A stretch of 64,000 nucleotides of DNA. Source: Gulosibacter chungangensis (GTDB lineage: Bacteria > Actinomycetota > Actinomycetes > Actinomycetales > Microbacteriaceae). The translations under genes were made by a program, and so were the position numbers. The stretch is taken from the NCBI RefSeq assembly GCF_008831155.1, contig NZ_WBKB01000003.1:186001-250000 (forward strand). The letters run 5' to 3'. The notes beneath the pieces are model-generated. The model was not told where the DNA came from and ran no database searches. It worked only from the letters and a program-made list of their open reading frames with translations. Shown in pieces: positions 53,213-62,539 of the stretch; within the stretch, counting starts at the first letter, position 1; every line of letters begins with the position of its first letter.

Positions 53213-54424
53213 TTACGCCTCGAGCACCCGTCGCAGGGCGGCGCTGACTTCCGGCAGCTCCAGCAAGAAGCCGTCGTGACCGAATGGTGATTCGATGACG
53301 TAGGCGTTGTCACCGGTCACCGAATTCGGCAGTCCCGCCGCAATCCGGTGCTGAGTGTCGACCCGGAAGAGCGTGTCGGAGTCAATACCAACCACCAGGG
53401 TCTTGGTTTGCACCTTCGCAAGTGCTGCCTCGACTCCGCCACGATTGCGCCCCACATCGTGGGTGTTCATCGCGGTGGTGAGGGTCACATAGCTATTTGC
53501 GTCGAAGCGCCGAGTGAACCGATTGCCGTGGAAGTCGAGGTAGGACTCCACCGCATACCGTCCGTGCCCGTGCTCGGGCGCCAAGGCAGATTGCCAAGAG
53601 CGGCCGAAACGATTGTCGAGCTCGGTATCCGAACGGTACTGCAGCATCGCCATCCGTCGTGCGAGTGCGAGGCCGCGGTTCGGTCCTTCCCCGGCGGGCG
53701 CATCATAGTAGTCGCCGTCGGCCCAGAGCGGATCGAGACGAATCGCATCCGCCTGCAAGGTGTTCTGCGCAATGGTCATAGCGTCGATCACCGGCGGCGC
53801 CGAAAGCACCACGAGGTTGTCGATCCGGTCGCCGTACATGCAGCCCCACTCGAGGGCCTGCATCCCACCCACCGAGCCGCCGATCACGGCGGCCAAGCGC
53901 GAAATGCCAAGCCCGTCGATCAGCGCGGCCTGAGCGCGGACCTGATCGCGGATTGTCGTGCGAGGGAAGCGGGCGCCATACTCGCGGCCATCGGGGGCGA
54001 TGGAGGCCGGGCCCGTGGTGCCCTGGCAGCCGCCGAGCATATTCGCCGCGATCACGAAATACTCGGCCGGATCGAGGGCGAGGTCAGTACCGATGATCCC
54101 GGGCCACCAACCGGCGGTGGGATGTGCGGGACCCGCCGGGCCTTCCACGTGCGAGTCGCCGGTGAGGGCGTGCAGAATCAGGACGGCGTTGGAGCGGTCC
54201 GAATTGAGTTCGCCCCAAGTCTCGTAGGCGATACGAAGCGGGATCGTGCCGCCGTGCTCAAACTCGAAGTCGCCGACAGACAGGAACTGTCGGCGACCCG
54301 GGTCATCGCCCTCCAACCACGCACCCGTGGCTGGAGGGCGGATGGTGGAGGAACCACGTCTTGATCCGGGTAATTGCGAACCGTAAGGGTTGCCCTCTCG
54401 GAAAAGTGAGTCACTCCACTGCAT
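53213..54424 (-). CDS. metX: Homoserine O-acetyltransferase
   Basis: 403 residues of alpha/beta-hydrolase fold. ILHALTGDSHVEGP near residue 85, nucleophile elbow GGSVGGMQALEW (the family usually has GGSMGG), and C-terminal DSDTLFR and GHDGFLLE supply the Asp and His of the triad. It makes O-acetylhomoserine for direct sulfhydrylation by the upstream metY product. Nine nt downstream of metY, so it is an operon. Confidence 0.95.
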   Translation of the reverse strand: MQWSDSLFREGNPYGSQLPGSRRGSSTIRPPATGAWLEGDDPGRRQFLSVGDFEFEHGGTIPLRIAYETWGELNSDRSNAVLILHALTGDSHVEGPAGPAHPTAGWWPGIIGTDLALDPAEYFVIAANMLGGCQGTTGPASIAPDGREYGARFPRTTIRDQVRAQAALIDGLGISRLAAVIGGSVGGMQALEWGCMYGDRIDNLVVLSAPPVIDAMTIAQNTLQADAIRLDPLWADGDYYDAPAGEGPNRGLALARRMAMLQYRSDTELDNRFGRSWQSALAPEHGHGRYAVESYLDFHGNRFTRRFDANSYVTLTTAMNTHDVGRNRGGVEAALAKVQTKTLVVGIDSDTLFRVDTQHRIAAGLPNSVTGDNAYVIESPFGHDGFLLELPEVSAALRRVLEA

Positions 54425-54433
54425 TCGAACAGC

Positions 54434-55723
54434 CTAGTTGGAGACCTGTCCGATTGCCTGCTCAAGGTCCGCAATGAGGTCATCGACATGTTCGATGCCC
54501 ACCGAGAGACGAATCAGGCCCGGAGTCACGCCAGCATCCAGCTGAGCTTCGGGGCTCAGCTGCGCGTGCGTGGTCGATGCCGGGTGCGTAATAATCGAGC
54601 GGACGTCGCCGATGTTCACCACGTGCTTGAAGAGGTTGACGCCCTCCACGACTCGCTTGCCGACCTCGAGACCGCCGGCGAGCTCGAAGGTGAGGAGCGC
54701 CGAGGCACCCTTGGGGGAGTACTTCTTCGCAAGCTCGTGGTTGTGGCTCGACTCCAAGCCGGGGTAGTTGACCGAAACGACCGAGGGGTGTGCTTCGAGC
54801 CACTCCGCAATGGCCTGGGCGTTCTGCACGTGACGTTCCATGCGCAGGCTGAGGGTCTCGATGCCCTGGATGATCTGCCATGCGGTCTGCGGGGCAACGG
54901 TGGTGCCCAGGTCGCGCAGGAGCTGGACGCGCATCTTCAGGATGTAGGCGATGCTGTCGCCGAGCGCACCGGTGTAGCTGAGGCCGTTATAGGTGACGTC
55001 GGGCTCCGTGAGCCCGGGGAAGCGGTCGGCGTGCTTGCTCCACTCGAACTTGCCGCCGTCGACAACGACACCGGCAACGACGGAACCGTGGCCGCCGAGG
55101 TACTTCGTCGCCGAGTGCACAACGATGTCGGCACCGTGTTCAAAGGGGCGGGTGAGGTACGGGGTCGCGACCGTGTTGTCGACGATCAGCGGCAGGCCAG
55201 CCTCGTGGGCGACATCCGAAACGAGCTCAATGTCGAGCACATTGATCGAGGGGTTACCGATCGACTCGGCAAAGAAGAGCTTCGTGTTTGGCTTGACCGC
55301 CGCACGCCACTCTTCGGCATTCGACTGGTCGCGAATGAACGTGACTTCAATGCCCTGGCGACCGAGGGTGTACTTGAAGAGGTTGAACGTGCCGCCGTAA
55401 ATGGAAGACGAGACAACAATGTGGTCACCTGAACCGGCAATGTTGAGGATCGCGAGGGTCGCTGCAGCCTGACCTGAGGAGACTGCGAGGGCCGCGGTAC
55501 CGCCTTCGAGAGCCGCGACGCGCTTTTCGAGCACGTCAGTGGTGGGGTTCATGATGCGGGTATAGATATTGCCCGACTCGGTGAGCGCGAACAGGTTGGC
55601 CGCGTGCTCGGCCGAATTGAACTCGTATGCGGTGGTGTTGTATATCGGCGTGACTACCGAATTGGTCGTGGGGTCAGTCTGGGCACCCGCGTGCACCTGC
55701 AGGGTTTCAAAACGCTCGGTCAT
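54434..55723 (-). CDS. metY: O-acetylhomoserine sulfhydrylase (PLP-dependent)
   Basis: 429 residues from ATG 55723, preceded by GAGGAGAAT; an upstream in-frame ATG at 55774 lacks support. Cys/Met-metabolism fold-type I enzyme: TNSVVTPIYNTTAYEF, the PLP-binding lysine in VVHSATKYLGGHGSV, and C-terminal GIEHVDDLIADLEQA. It converts O-acetylhomoserine plus sulfide to homocysteine. First gene of metY-metX; the 168-bp upstream region shows no riboswitch I can recognise. Confidence 0.95.
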   Translation of the reverse strand: MTERFETLQVHAGAQTDPTTNSVVTPIYNTTAYEFNSAEHAANLFALTESGNIYTRIMNPTTDVLEKRVAALEGGTAALAVSSGQAAATLAILNIAGSGDHIVVSSSIYGGTFNLFKYTLGRQGIEVTFIRDQSNAEEWRAAVKPNTKLFFAESIGNPSINVLDIELVSDVAHEAGLPLIVDNTVATPYLTRPFEHGADIVVHSATKYLGGHGSVVAGVVVDGGKFEWSKHADRFPGLTEPDVTYNGLSYTGALGDSIAYILKMRVQLLRDLGTTVAPQTAWQIIQGIETLSLRMERHVQNAQAIAEWLEAHPSVVSVNYPGLESSHNHELAKKYSPKGASALLTFELAGGLEVGKRVVEGVNLFKHVVNIGDVRSIITHPASTTHAQLSPEAQLDAGVTPGLIRLSVGIEHVDDLIADLEQAIGQVSN

Positions 55724-55891
55724 CGATTCTCCTCGTTGATTGGCGGCGACATTGCTGTGCGGCATTGAAGGCACCGATGATTTGCCGCGAAAGTCGCACG
55801 CTGGCTATCTTGCCTGGTTGCACGCTAACGACCAACTCTTTGCGTAACGTGTCGACGCATCCGGGTCGCCCATCCGTGGCACGATAGCCGG

Positions 55892-56674
55892 GTGAGTATT
55901 CTGCTGGCCGGAGGCGGCGAGACCGAGGCACTGCGCCCGTTCGCCGAAACATTTGTCGCACACGTAAACGCGCGTGCCTCGCAATTACCCGCGAAAGTTG
56001 CGGTGGTGGCCGCGGTGGCTCAGCCCAAGGCTTCGCTTGCCGAGATTTCGACGCTATTTGATGGTCTCGGGGTCGAGCTGGTGCCCGTGGCGGCCTCAGT
56101 GGATGCGAAGGGCTCCGTCACGCAGGGATTCGACGGTGGGGAGCTACTCACCGCCGATGGCATCGTCGTCGCGGATGGCCAGCCGCTGTCCATCCTGTCG
56201 GCGCTGGAGACCCGCGTGCCAGATGTTCGCCGGTTGGTGCACGAACAGGTGCCGTTCTTTGGAATCGGTGGTGGGGCCGTCGTGGCCTCCGAAGTTGCAA
56301 TTCTTGGCGGCACCGAAATTGGTGGCGTGCGCGTGGCCCCGGACGTGGCCGGGAGCAGCGTAATTTCGGGCGAGGTTCGCGCCGAGCAGGGGCTTGGGCT
56401 TGTTGACCTCACGATCCTCTCGAATGCGGCCCAACGCGGACTCGTGGGGCTCGCCGTCGCCTGCTGTGAAGCCGGCATCGTCGACCGCATCCTCGCGCTG
56501 GACGAAGCTACCGCCCTCGAAATTTCTGAAGCGGGGATTGAACTCATCGGCACCGGCTCGCTCTGGCATGTTGTTGGGGATGCAGGGGGAGTCACCGTGA
56601 GCTCCTCGCGTGCCGCCTCGGCTGAGCATGCGGATGAGGCTGGTGACGCTGGCGAGACCGAGCCGGGTCAGTAG
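55892..56674 (+). CDS. Peptidase-S51/type-1-glutamine-amidotransferase-like protein, probably non-catalytic
   Basis: 260 residues starting MSILLAGGGETEALRPFAETF, as in cyanophycinase/aspartyl-dipeptidase (S51) relatives that have an N-terminal GGG loop. The nucleophile loop, G-x-S-A-G in active S51 enzymes, reads FGIGGGAVVASE, so the serine is absent. The last 30 residues are an acidic, disordered tail. Divergent from metY. Family placement is moderate; function unknown, perhaps a ligand-binding fold. Confidence 0.55.
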   Translation: MSILLAGGGETEALRPFAETFVAHVNARASQLPAKVAVVAAVAQPKASLAEISTLFDGLGVELVPVAASVDAKGSVTQGFDGGELLTADGIVVADGQPLSILSALETRVPDVRRLVHEQVPFFGIGGGAVVASEVAILGGTEIGGVRVAPDVAGSSVISGEVRAEQGLGLVDLTILSNAAQRGLVGLAVACCEAGIVDRILALDEATALEISEAGIELIGTGSLWHVVGDAGGVTVSSSRAASAEHADEAGDAGETEPGQ

Positions 56675-56701
56675 CTGACGATGTAGTGGGACTTGGTGTG
56701 C

Positions 56702-56905
56702 CTGAGCAATTGGCTGCTCTGCGCAGTTCGCTGGTCTACGCAATTGGTTGGACTGAGCAGGTGGCCGGTTGGAGTAATCGGGTTGTCCGCACAATTGGCT
56801 GGGTTAAGCAATTTGTTGGACTGAGGAATTTGCTGCAGTTGGCTGATGGCTGGTTGGAGCAATTGGTCGGTCTGAGGAATTCGCTGGTTTGAGCAATTGG
56901 CTGAC
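56702..56905. repeat. Degenerate tandem repeat, 12 units of 17 bp
   Basis: The sequence divides without gaps into twelve 17-bp units (starts 56702, 56719, 56736 and so on to 56889), consensus close to CTGAGCAATTGGCTGGT. Units share 9-15 positions. 17 is not a multiple of 3 and open frames through it are just consequences of the repeat. It fills the intergenic space between the S51-like gene and ung. Confidence 0.85.
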
Positions 56906-56928
56906 GCCTCGAAGGGAATAGTGAGAAC

Positions 56929-57615
56929 GTGACGCTGACAGAGCTGGTGGAATCGAACCGGATGGACGCGGGGTGGGCTCGAGTGCTCGCGCCGGTCGAA
57001 GGGGACCTCGCGAGGATGGGCGAATTCTTGCGGGCTGAGAACTCGGCGGGTCGCGGATATCTGCCGGCTGGCGAGAACGTGTTGCGCGCCTTCTCGCAGC
57101 CCTTTGACGCGGTGCGAGTGATCGTGGTCGGCCAGGACCCATATCCGACCCCGGGTCACGCGATCGGGCTCTCGTTCGCGGTGAACCAGGATGTGCGACC
57201 AATCCCGCGCTCGTTGGTGAATATTTATCGTGAGCTCCAGGATGATCTCGGCATTCCGCCCGCGCCGCATGGCGACCTGACCCGCTGGAGTGAGCAGGGC
57301 ATCCTGCTGCTGAACCGAGCACTGACCGTGCAGCCCGGGAATGCGGCCTCGCACCGTGGCAAGGGGTGGGAGGCGATCACCGAGTGTGCACTGCGTGGGT
57401 TGGCGGAGCGCGGGGGACCGCTGGTTGCGATTCTCTGGGGCAATGACGCGCGGAAGGCTCGCGCGTTCCTTGGTGAGGTGCCCGCGATCGAATCGGCGCA
57501 CCCATCACCACTATCTGCGTCGCGGGGTTTCTTCGGCTCGAAACCGTTCTCGCGCGTGAATGAACTCTTGGTTGCGCAGGGTGCGGAGCCGGTGGACTGG
57601 CGGGTTGACGGGTAG
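56929..57615 (+). CDS. ung: Uracil-DNA glycosylase, family 1
   Basis: 228 residues from GTG 56929. Motif [12 protein letters not shown] with catalytic Asp70, [11 protein letters not shown], and motif [11 protein letters not shown] (His191) are intact. It removes uracil from DNA to start base-excision repair. It stands alone, with a 17-bp repeat array ending 23 bp upstream and a 13-bp repeat array starting 49 bp downstream. Any promoter must be inside or next to the upstream array. Confidence 0.95.
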   Translation: MTLTELVESNRMDAGWARVLAPVEGDLARMGEFLRAENSAGRGYLPAGENVLRAFSQPFDAVRVIVVGQDPYPTPGHAIGLSFAVNQDVRPIPRSLVNIYRELQDDLGIPPAPHGDLTRWSEQGILLLNRALTVQPGNAASHRGKGWEAITECALRGLAERGGPLVAILWGNDARKARAFLGEVPAIESAHPSPLSASRGFFGSKPFSRVNELLVAQGAEPVDWRVDG

Positions 57616-57664
57616 CGACCGGTTGTAATGTCGGGGCACTCGTCGGGCGGTAATCATCGGCGGT

Positions 57665-57794
57665 GCGGTGCCCTTCAGCTGTAACCTTTGGCCGTGCTCA
57701 CCGGCCGTGCCCTTTGGTTGCAACCTTCGGCCTTGCTTACTGGCCATGCTTACCGGCCATGCCCGTCGGTCGTGCCCTTGCGAAGTAACTTTCG
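57665..57794. repeat. Degenerate tandem repeat, 10 units of 13 bp
   Basis: Ungapped 13-bp units starting at 57665, 57678, 57691, 57704, 57717, 57730, 57743, 57756, 57769 and 57782, consensus about GCCGTGCCCTTCG. The central units (GCCATGCTTACCG, GCCTTGCTTACTG) are closest. Unrelated to the 17-bp array on the other side of ung. Confidence 0.8.
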
Positions 57795-57874
57795 GCGCGG
57801 AAATGTCGTAGGTGACGTTTAGCCTTAGGTCACCTCCGTACGCGGCCATCCACACTCATTCTCACCAATCGAAA

Positions 57875-57892
57875 ATCGAATTACTATTCGAT
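57875..57892. promoter_or_regulatory. Perfect dyad ATCGAAT-N4-ATTCGAT
   Basis: 7-bp arms with a 4-nt spacer, in AT-rich DNA 84 nt upstream of the DUF222-HNH start, with further TCGAA/TTCGA words on both sides (57870-57880, 57923-57935). A plausible operator. A promoter with TTGCGT (57895-57900) and TATTCT (57916-57921) has a short 15-nt spacer. Confidence 0.35.
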
Positions 57893-57975
57893 AATTGCGT
57901 GACTTATCACTAGTTTATTCTTTCGAATCTCGATAGGGTGGAATCACTAGCCAGTCTTCCGGGAGGTGATCCACG

Positions 57976-60503
57976 ATGTCCGTGATCGATACCACGTTTG
58001 CCGACGATGACGACTCTAATAATCATCGTGCTTCCTCCAGTGCGTCGGATGCTTGGAGCAGGTTGGGTGCAGCCGGTACCGAGTTTGCTGAGAGCGCCAC
58101 TGGGCTCTCCCGAACTTCCCTATGGGATGACATCAATGCCATAGGTGCTGCGGAGTCTGAGACAGCTATCAATTGCACATCCCCAGGGGTCACAGGCAAT
58201 GATTTGGGCGACGCCACGACCGCACTGACTGGCGACAGCGCCAGTGCCCCCGGTGGTGCTGGTGCTGGTGGCGGTGCTGGCGCTTCCGCGTCTGGTGCGA
58301 GCTTCACGCTGCCGGAGGGAATGTCGAGTGATGGTGACCTTGCCCGGTTGATCGCGTCGTTCACCCGCCTCACGAACGCGTATGAGCGCAGTTTCCCGTT
58401 CTCGCACGGTGTGCTCGAGGACGACCTCGAAACCGTCCCACAGGACACGCTCTTCGACCTTGTCGATGTTGCCTCGGCCGTGAACCGGCAACTGTCCGCG
58501 ATGCTCGCCGTGATCGCCCAAGAACTCGCACACCGGTGCCGAGACGAGCTCCTGTCCGAACGACTCGATTTCCAATACGGCTACCGTTCCACGCCCCAGT
58601 TCATCGCGGACTGTCTCCAAATCGAGCGCCGAGACGCGCACGCACTCACCAAAGTTGGAAAAGCCATCATCGGAGAGCGCTCCCTCAGCGGCGAACGCCT
58701 GCCAGCGAAAGCCGAGATCGTCGCCGACGCCGTCCGCGGCGGAGACTTGGGGTTTGCGCACGCGCACGAGATCGTGCGCACCACCGAAAAACTCCGCAAA
58801 AACCCGAAGGTGGACCCGGACGAGATCCACGAGAGCGAACAACTCTTAGTCGATATCGCCTGCGATGGCCTGCCGTTACCCGAGTTTCGCAGTGCGATCG
58901 CGCACTTGGAGGGGTATGTGAACCCGGACGGGGTTGCCCCAACCCTGGAGGCACAACGCCAACAGCGCGGATTGACCTTCCGGACCATGTCGGAGACGGG
59001 CATGTTCCACGTCAACGGGAAATTCGACGCCGCTGACGGTGCCTATATTCGTCACGCGCTGGAAGCCGTGGTGACGGGGACGTTGCGTGCGTGCCGGGGC
59101 CATAACCACCCCGACCCCGCTAACCCCGACCCCGCCAGCCCCGACCAGCCCGCCACCGCCACCGCCACCGCCACCGCCGCCACCGTCGGCGTCGGCACTG
59201 GCGCCGCGTCCGCTGCCTCCGCGGAGACTGCAGCGACGGCTTCTGGAGAAGAAACCCCTGCCAGCGGCACCACCGCAGCCAGCGACGCACCGGGAACCGG
59301 CAGCGATGCTTCGAGTGCCGCTGCTGATGCCTCTGTCTCCGCCTCCGCCTCCGCCGCCGCCGATGCTGTTGGTTTGGAGTCCGCGGCCGCATCAGGAACG
59401 AACCCCGCACCGGAGTACCTCAGCGAAGAGACCCCGTTCCCCGACGCGAGCTTCCGCTATGACCTCGACAAAGACCCCTACCGGCGAGACCAGTTCGCCG
59501 TCGAAACCAGGACAATCGCACAGATCCAAGCTGATGCGTTCGTGGATTTCGCGAAACACGTCATCGGCTGCGACCTCGCCAAACTCCCCGGCCCGTCGAC
59601 CAGCGTGGTCGTGCGCATGGGGTTGGAAGACTTCCTCCTACCCGAAGCCCTCGCCGGCTTCGCATCACCGAGCGCGCATACCGAGACTGGACCCGATGCG
59701 ACGCTCGATGCCGGGGCCACGTCCGACATCAAGGCCACAGGCGACACCGACGAGGTCGCTCCCGAGACCGCTGCTGAACCCACCGGACAGGCATCTCACC
59801 GACCAACCAGCAGTTGGCCAATCGACACTGGCCCCGCAAGGCCAGACCCGGCCGCAGCGTTCCGCCCACAACCGCCCAGCACCTGTACCACCAGTAGCCC
59901 CGCGCAAACCGGCTATCCCGCGCGAGTGCATACCCGGATCGCGACGATCGACGGAAACTGTGGCGGCACAATCATCGACGTCGGCACCGCTCGCATGCTC
60001 GCCGCGGGGGCCGGAGTGATCCCAATCGTGCTCAGCTACGACTCAATCGTGCTCGACATGGAACGCGAAGTGCGCCTATTTACTCGACAGCAGCGCCAGG
60101 CGCTCGTCGAACGTGACGGGGGCTGCGCATTCTGCGGTCTGCCGCCCGGAATGACCGAGGCCCATCACATTGCCTACTGGAATGCGCATGAGGGGCGACC
60201 GATCTCGATAACGGGATCCTGCTGTGCTCCTCGTGTCACCGGCGGGTGCACGCGGGCTGGGAAATCCGGATCGTGCACGACCCCGCGGCCACCAAGAACG
60301 CTGCGCTGAACGCGATACGCAAAGGCGGCGGGACCGTGTGGTTCATTCCACCCGCAAACGTCGACCCACTCCGAGAACCACGACTCGGCGGCCGCAAGCG
60401 ATTCGACCTCGGCTATCGGAAGGCGCATCCACCGGTGCCGATCCCGGGCTACGAGAACGCGTCCTGGAACAACCGGGGGCCAATATTCCGACCCAAAATC
60501 TAG
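57976..60503 (+). pseudogene. DUF222 - HNH endonuclease domain protein, frameshifted in the HNH motif
   Basis: Starts at ATG 57976 with GGGAGGTGA 6-14 nt upstream. DUF222 spans about residues 110-500, interrupted by a low-complexity Ala/Thr/Ser segment (about 380-475). The HNH begins normally with CAFCG (717-721) and AHHI (729-732), but after about residue 743 the frame derails and stops at 60309. The expected continuation, DNGILLCSSCHRRVHAGWEI, is in another frame from 60207 and runs to a stop at 60503. One missing base just before 60207 would restore a protein of about 842 residues. These proteins are abundant in actinobacteria, often in many copies, with no settled function. Either a disrupted copy or a sequencing slip. 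Confidence 0.8.
59151..59183 (+). repeat. Simple hexanucleotide repeat (CGCCAC)n inside the DUF222-HNH gene
   Basis: Four exact CGCCAC units (59151-59174) followed by CGCCGCCAC, encoding an Ala-Thr run. In-frame length changes would be tolerated, so this is a slippage-prone variable linker. Confidence 0.8.
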
Positions 60504-60535
60504 GAAGCCAGAAACGGAAGACTAGGGTGAGTGCC

Positions 60536-61987
60536 ATGAGCGAACTTCACGATCTCTCGGCCGTCGATCAACGCCGCATGCTCGCTTCGGGGGAGCTCCG
60601 CAGCCTCGACCTCGTGAACCACTATCTCGATCGCATTGCCGCGAAAAACGACGATCTGCGCGCATTTATCACGGTCACCGAAGACACCGCGAGAGAACGC
60701 GCAGCGCAACTCGACGCTGACCGTGATGCAGGCGATCCAGCAGCCAGCGACATCACCGCGGCCCCACTGTGGGGCATGCCATACGGTGACAAGGACCTCA
60801 CCGATCGCGCCGGAGTGCCCACCACCTACGGATCACGAGCAATGGTTGGTTACGTGCCAACCGAATCCGCCGTAACTCCGCAAGCGATGGATGCGGCAGG
60901 CGGGATCTCACTCGGCAAAACCAACACCCCCGAATTCGGATTCCCTAGCTACACCGAGAACCTCCTTGACGGGGGAGTCGCCCGCAACCCCTGGGACCTC
61001 ACCCGCGGCCCCGGCGGTTCCTCAGGCGGCGCCGCTGTCGCGACCTCCGCAGGACTATTGCCCTTCGCGCCGGGCAGTGACGGCGGCGGTTCGATCCGCA
61101 TCCCCGCAGCAGCATGCGCACTCGTGGGGCTCAAACCTTCACGAGGCCGCGTACCCGGCGGCTCCGGGGTGGATGCACTGGCCGGGCTCAGCGTCGAAGG
61201 CCCAATCGCGCGGTCCATCGAAGACGTCGCACTCCTACTCGACGGGATGATTCCCCGCCGCGAGAACGGCCGACCCCGTGACCAATTCTCGCTGACAGCA
61301 CCCAATAGCGAGACTTCCTACCTCGACGCACTCCACGAGCCGCAACGCCGTCTCAAAATTGGTTGGAACACCTGGTCACCCTGGGCCACCGACTACGAGA
61401 TAACCCTCGAAGACGGTGCCGCCAGCGCACTCGAAGAGACCATCCACCTGGCCGAAAAGCACGGCCACCAAGTCGAAAAAATTGAGCCACGACCGTTCCC
61501 CGACTACGTACGTGCCTTTCGCGCGATCTGGCAGGGCGGTGCATCCGCCATACCCCTCGACGACGCGACACTCGAACACATCGAACCGCTCACCCGCTGG
61601 ATCATCGAAGAAGGCCGAAAGCTCCCGGCCCGAACCGTCGTCGAAGCACTGCGCACACTATCCACCTTCGAACGGCAGATCATTGCGGACTACGACCCGT
61701 ACGACATCGTCCTCACACCATCGCTCGCGATGTCACTTCGACCAATCGGCTGGTACGACCAAACCGATGGCAACCACAACTTCATCCAACAGTGCCAGTA
61801 CACGCCCTATACGAGCTACCTTAACGTAGCGGGACTACCGGCAATCACCTTGCCAGTCGCGGCAGACCCACTGCCCTGGGGCGTTCAGGCAATCGGCCGG
61901 CCCGGAGCCGAATCAACACTGCTGCGCTTCGGCCGCGAAATCGAGCGCGTGCTCGACTGGGCCCACCGCCACCCGCCGGTATGGTGA
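60536..61987 (+). CDS. Amidase-signature family hydrolase
   Basis: 483 residues from ATG 60536 (GTG 60527 is possible). The Ser-cisSer-Lys triad region is recognisable: lysine in GMPYGDKDLTDRAG, and the Gly/Ser-rich GPGGSSGGAAVATSAGLLPF ending in GSDGGGSIRIPAA. The C-terminal YTSYLNVAGLPAITLPVA is also typical. It hydrolyses an amide, and could equally be GatA-like; no gatB or gatC is adjacent, so a stand-alone amidase is more likely. 32 nt after the restored DUF222-HNH stop, and convergent with the small metalloprotease-like gene. Confidence 0.9.
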   Translation: MSELHDLSAVDQRRMLASGELRSLDLVNHYLDRIAAKNDDLRAFITVTEDTARERAAQLDADRDAGDPAASDITAAPLWGMPYGDKDLTDRAGVPTTYGSRAMVGYVPTESAVTPQAMDAAGGISLGKTNTPEFGFPSYTENLLDGGVARNPWDLTRGPGGSSGGAAVATSAGLLPFAPGSDGGGSIRIPAAACALVGLKPSRGRVPGGSGVDALAGLSVEGPIARSIEDVALLLDGMIPRRENGRPRDQFSLTAPNSETSYLDALHEPQRRLKIGWNTWSPWATDYEITLEDGAASALEETIHLAEKHGHQVEKIEPRPFPDYVRAFRAIWQGGASAIPLDDATLEHIEPLTRWIIEEGRKLPARTVVEALRTLSTFERQIIADYDPYDIVLTPSLAMSLRPIGWYDQTDGNHNFIQQCQYTPYTSYLNVAGLPAITLPVAADPLPWGVQAIGRPGAESTLLRFGREIERVLDWAHRHPPVW

Positions 61988-61991
61988 CCGC

Positions 61992-62387
61992 CTATCGACC
62001 GACTTTGCTGCCCCGACGCACATAGCCGCCATCCTCGAGACCCGCTTCGATCTCAAACCGGTTCTTGAGGGGATTCGCACCGGCAAATGCGTAGAGAATC
62101 GGAAAGAGCATCCCGTAGCGTCGCCACTGGCGGACGTGCACCTCTTCATGCTTCAACACCCGCGCCGACACGTTCTGGTTCGTGAGATAGACCCGACCCA
62201 CACAGACTCCACCGCGCTTGAACGCCCAATTCAGCAACCCGCGCAGCACGATCAACGAATTATGCCGCTTGACCTTGCCCGTCGACAGTGGAAGTCCATA
62301 GACAAGCGCAACGCCCGTGGCGAACGCGGCACCGAGTCGAGAAATGGGGGAGTCAAGCAGGATTTCCTTGGTCAGGCGGAGGATCAT
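61992..62387 (-). CDS. Small HExxH-motif protein, possible membrane-associated metallopeptidase
   Basis: 131 residues from ATG 62387; the open frame extends to 62480 but the extra 31 residues look non-coding. There is a short hydrophobic stretch near the N-terminus (LGAAFATGVALVYGLPL), then HEEVHVRQWRRYG, an HExxH zinc motif, and FEIEAGLEDGGY where Glu could be the third ligand. No named family was recalled. Its stop is 4 nt from the amidase stop. Confidence 0.6.
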   Translation of the reverse strand: MILRLTKEILLDSPISRLGAAFATGVALVYGLPLSTGKVKRHNSLIVLRGLLNWAFKRGGVCVGRVYLTNQNVSARVLKHEEVHVRQWRRYGMLFPILYAFAGANPLKNRFEIEAGLEDGGYVRRGSKVGR

Positions 62388-62539
62388 GCTTCGATCATTG
62401 CATCTCATCACTGGCGAGCAACATTTCATACCCGTCTCGATCCCAATGAATTGGCCGTTTCGGTACCCAGTAACGGCCATGTCTGGCGTAACATTGCCAT
62501 CGGTCCTGAACTGGACGCACCAAATCTACGGAGGCAGAA

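Larger units (their letters stand above)
57616..57975. other. 360-bp intergenic region: tandem repeat followed by AT-rich regulatory-looking DNA
   Basis: Holds the 13-bp tandem array (57665-57794), then an unusually AT-rich stretch (about 57860-57950) with a perfect dyad ATCGAAT-TACT-ATTCGAT (57875-57892) and several more TCGAA words, and finally the GGGAGGTGA ribosome site of the DUF222-HNH gene. No gene is seen. Confidence 0.6.

Noticed and set aside
55825-55860. Leader peptide MRRHVTQRVGR before metY on the minus strand
   Set aside because: It resembles actinobacterial sulfur-gene leader peptides in its RRHV start, but has no cysteine or methionine run and no clear ribosome site.
55724-55891. 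SAM or other riboswitch upstream of metY
   Set aside because: No SAM-I, SAM-II or SAM-IV core pattern or convincing set of stems could be drawn in the 168 bp on the minus strand.
56702-57794. CRISPR array
   Set aside because: The 17-bp and 13-bp units are contiguous with no spacers, too short and too variable; no cas genes.
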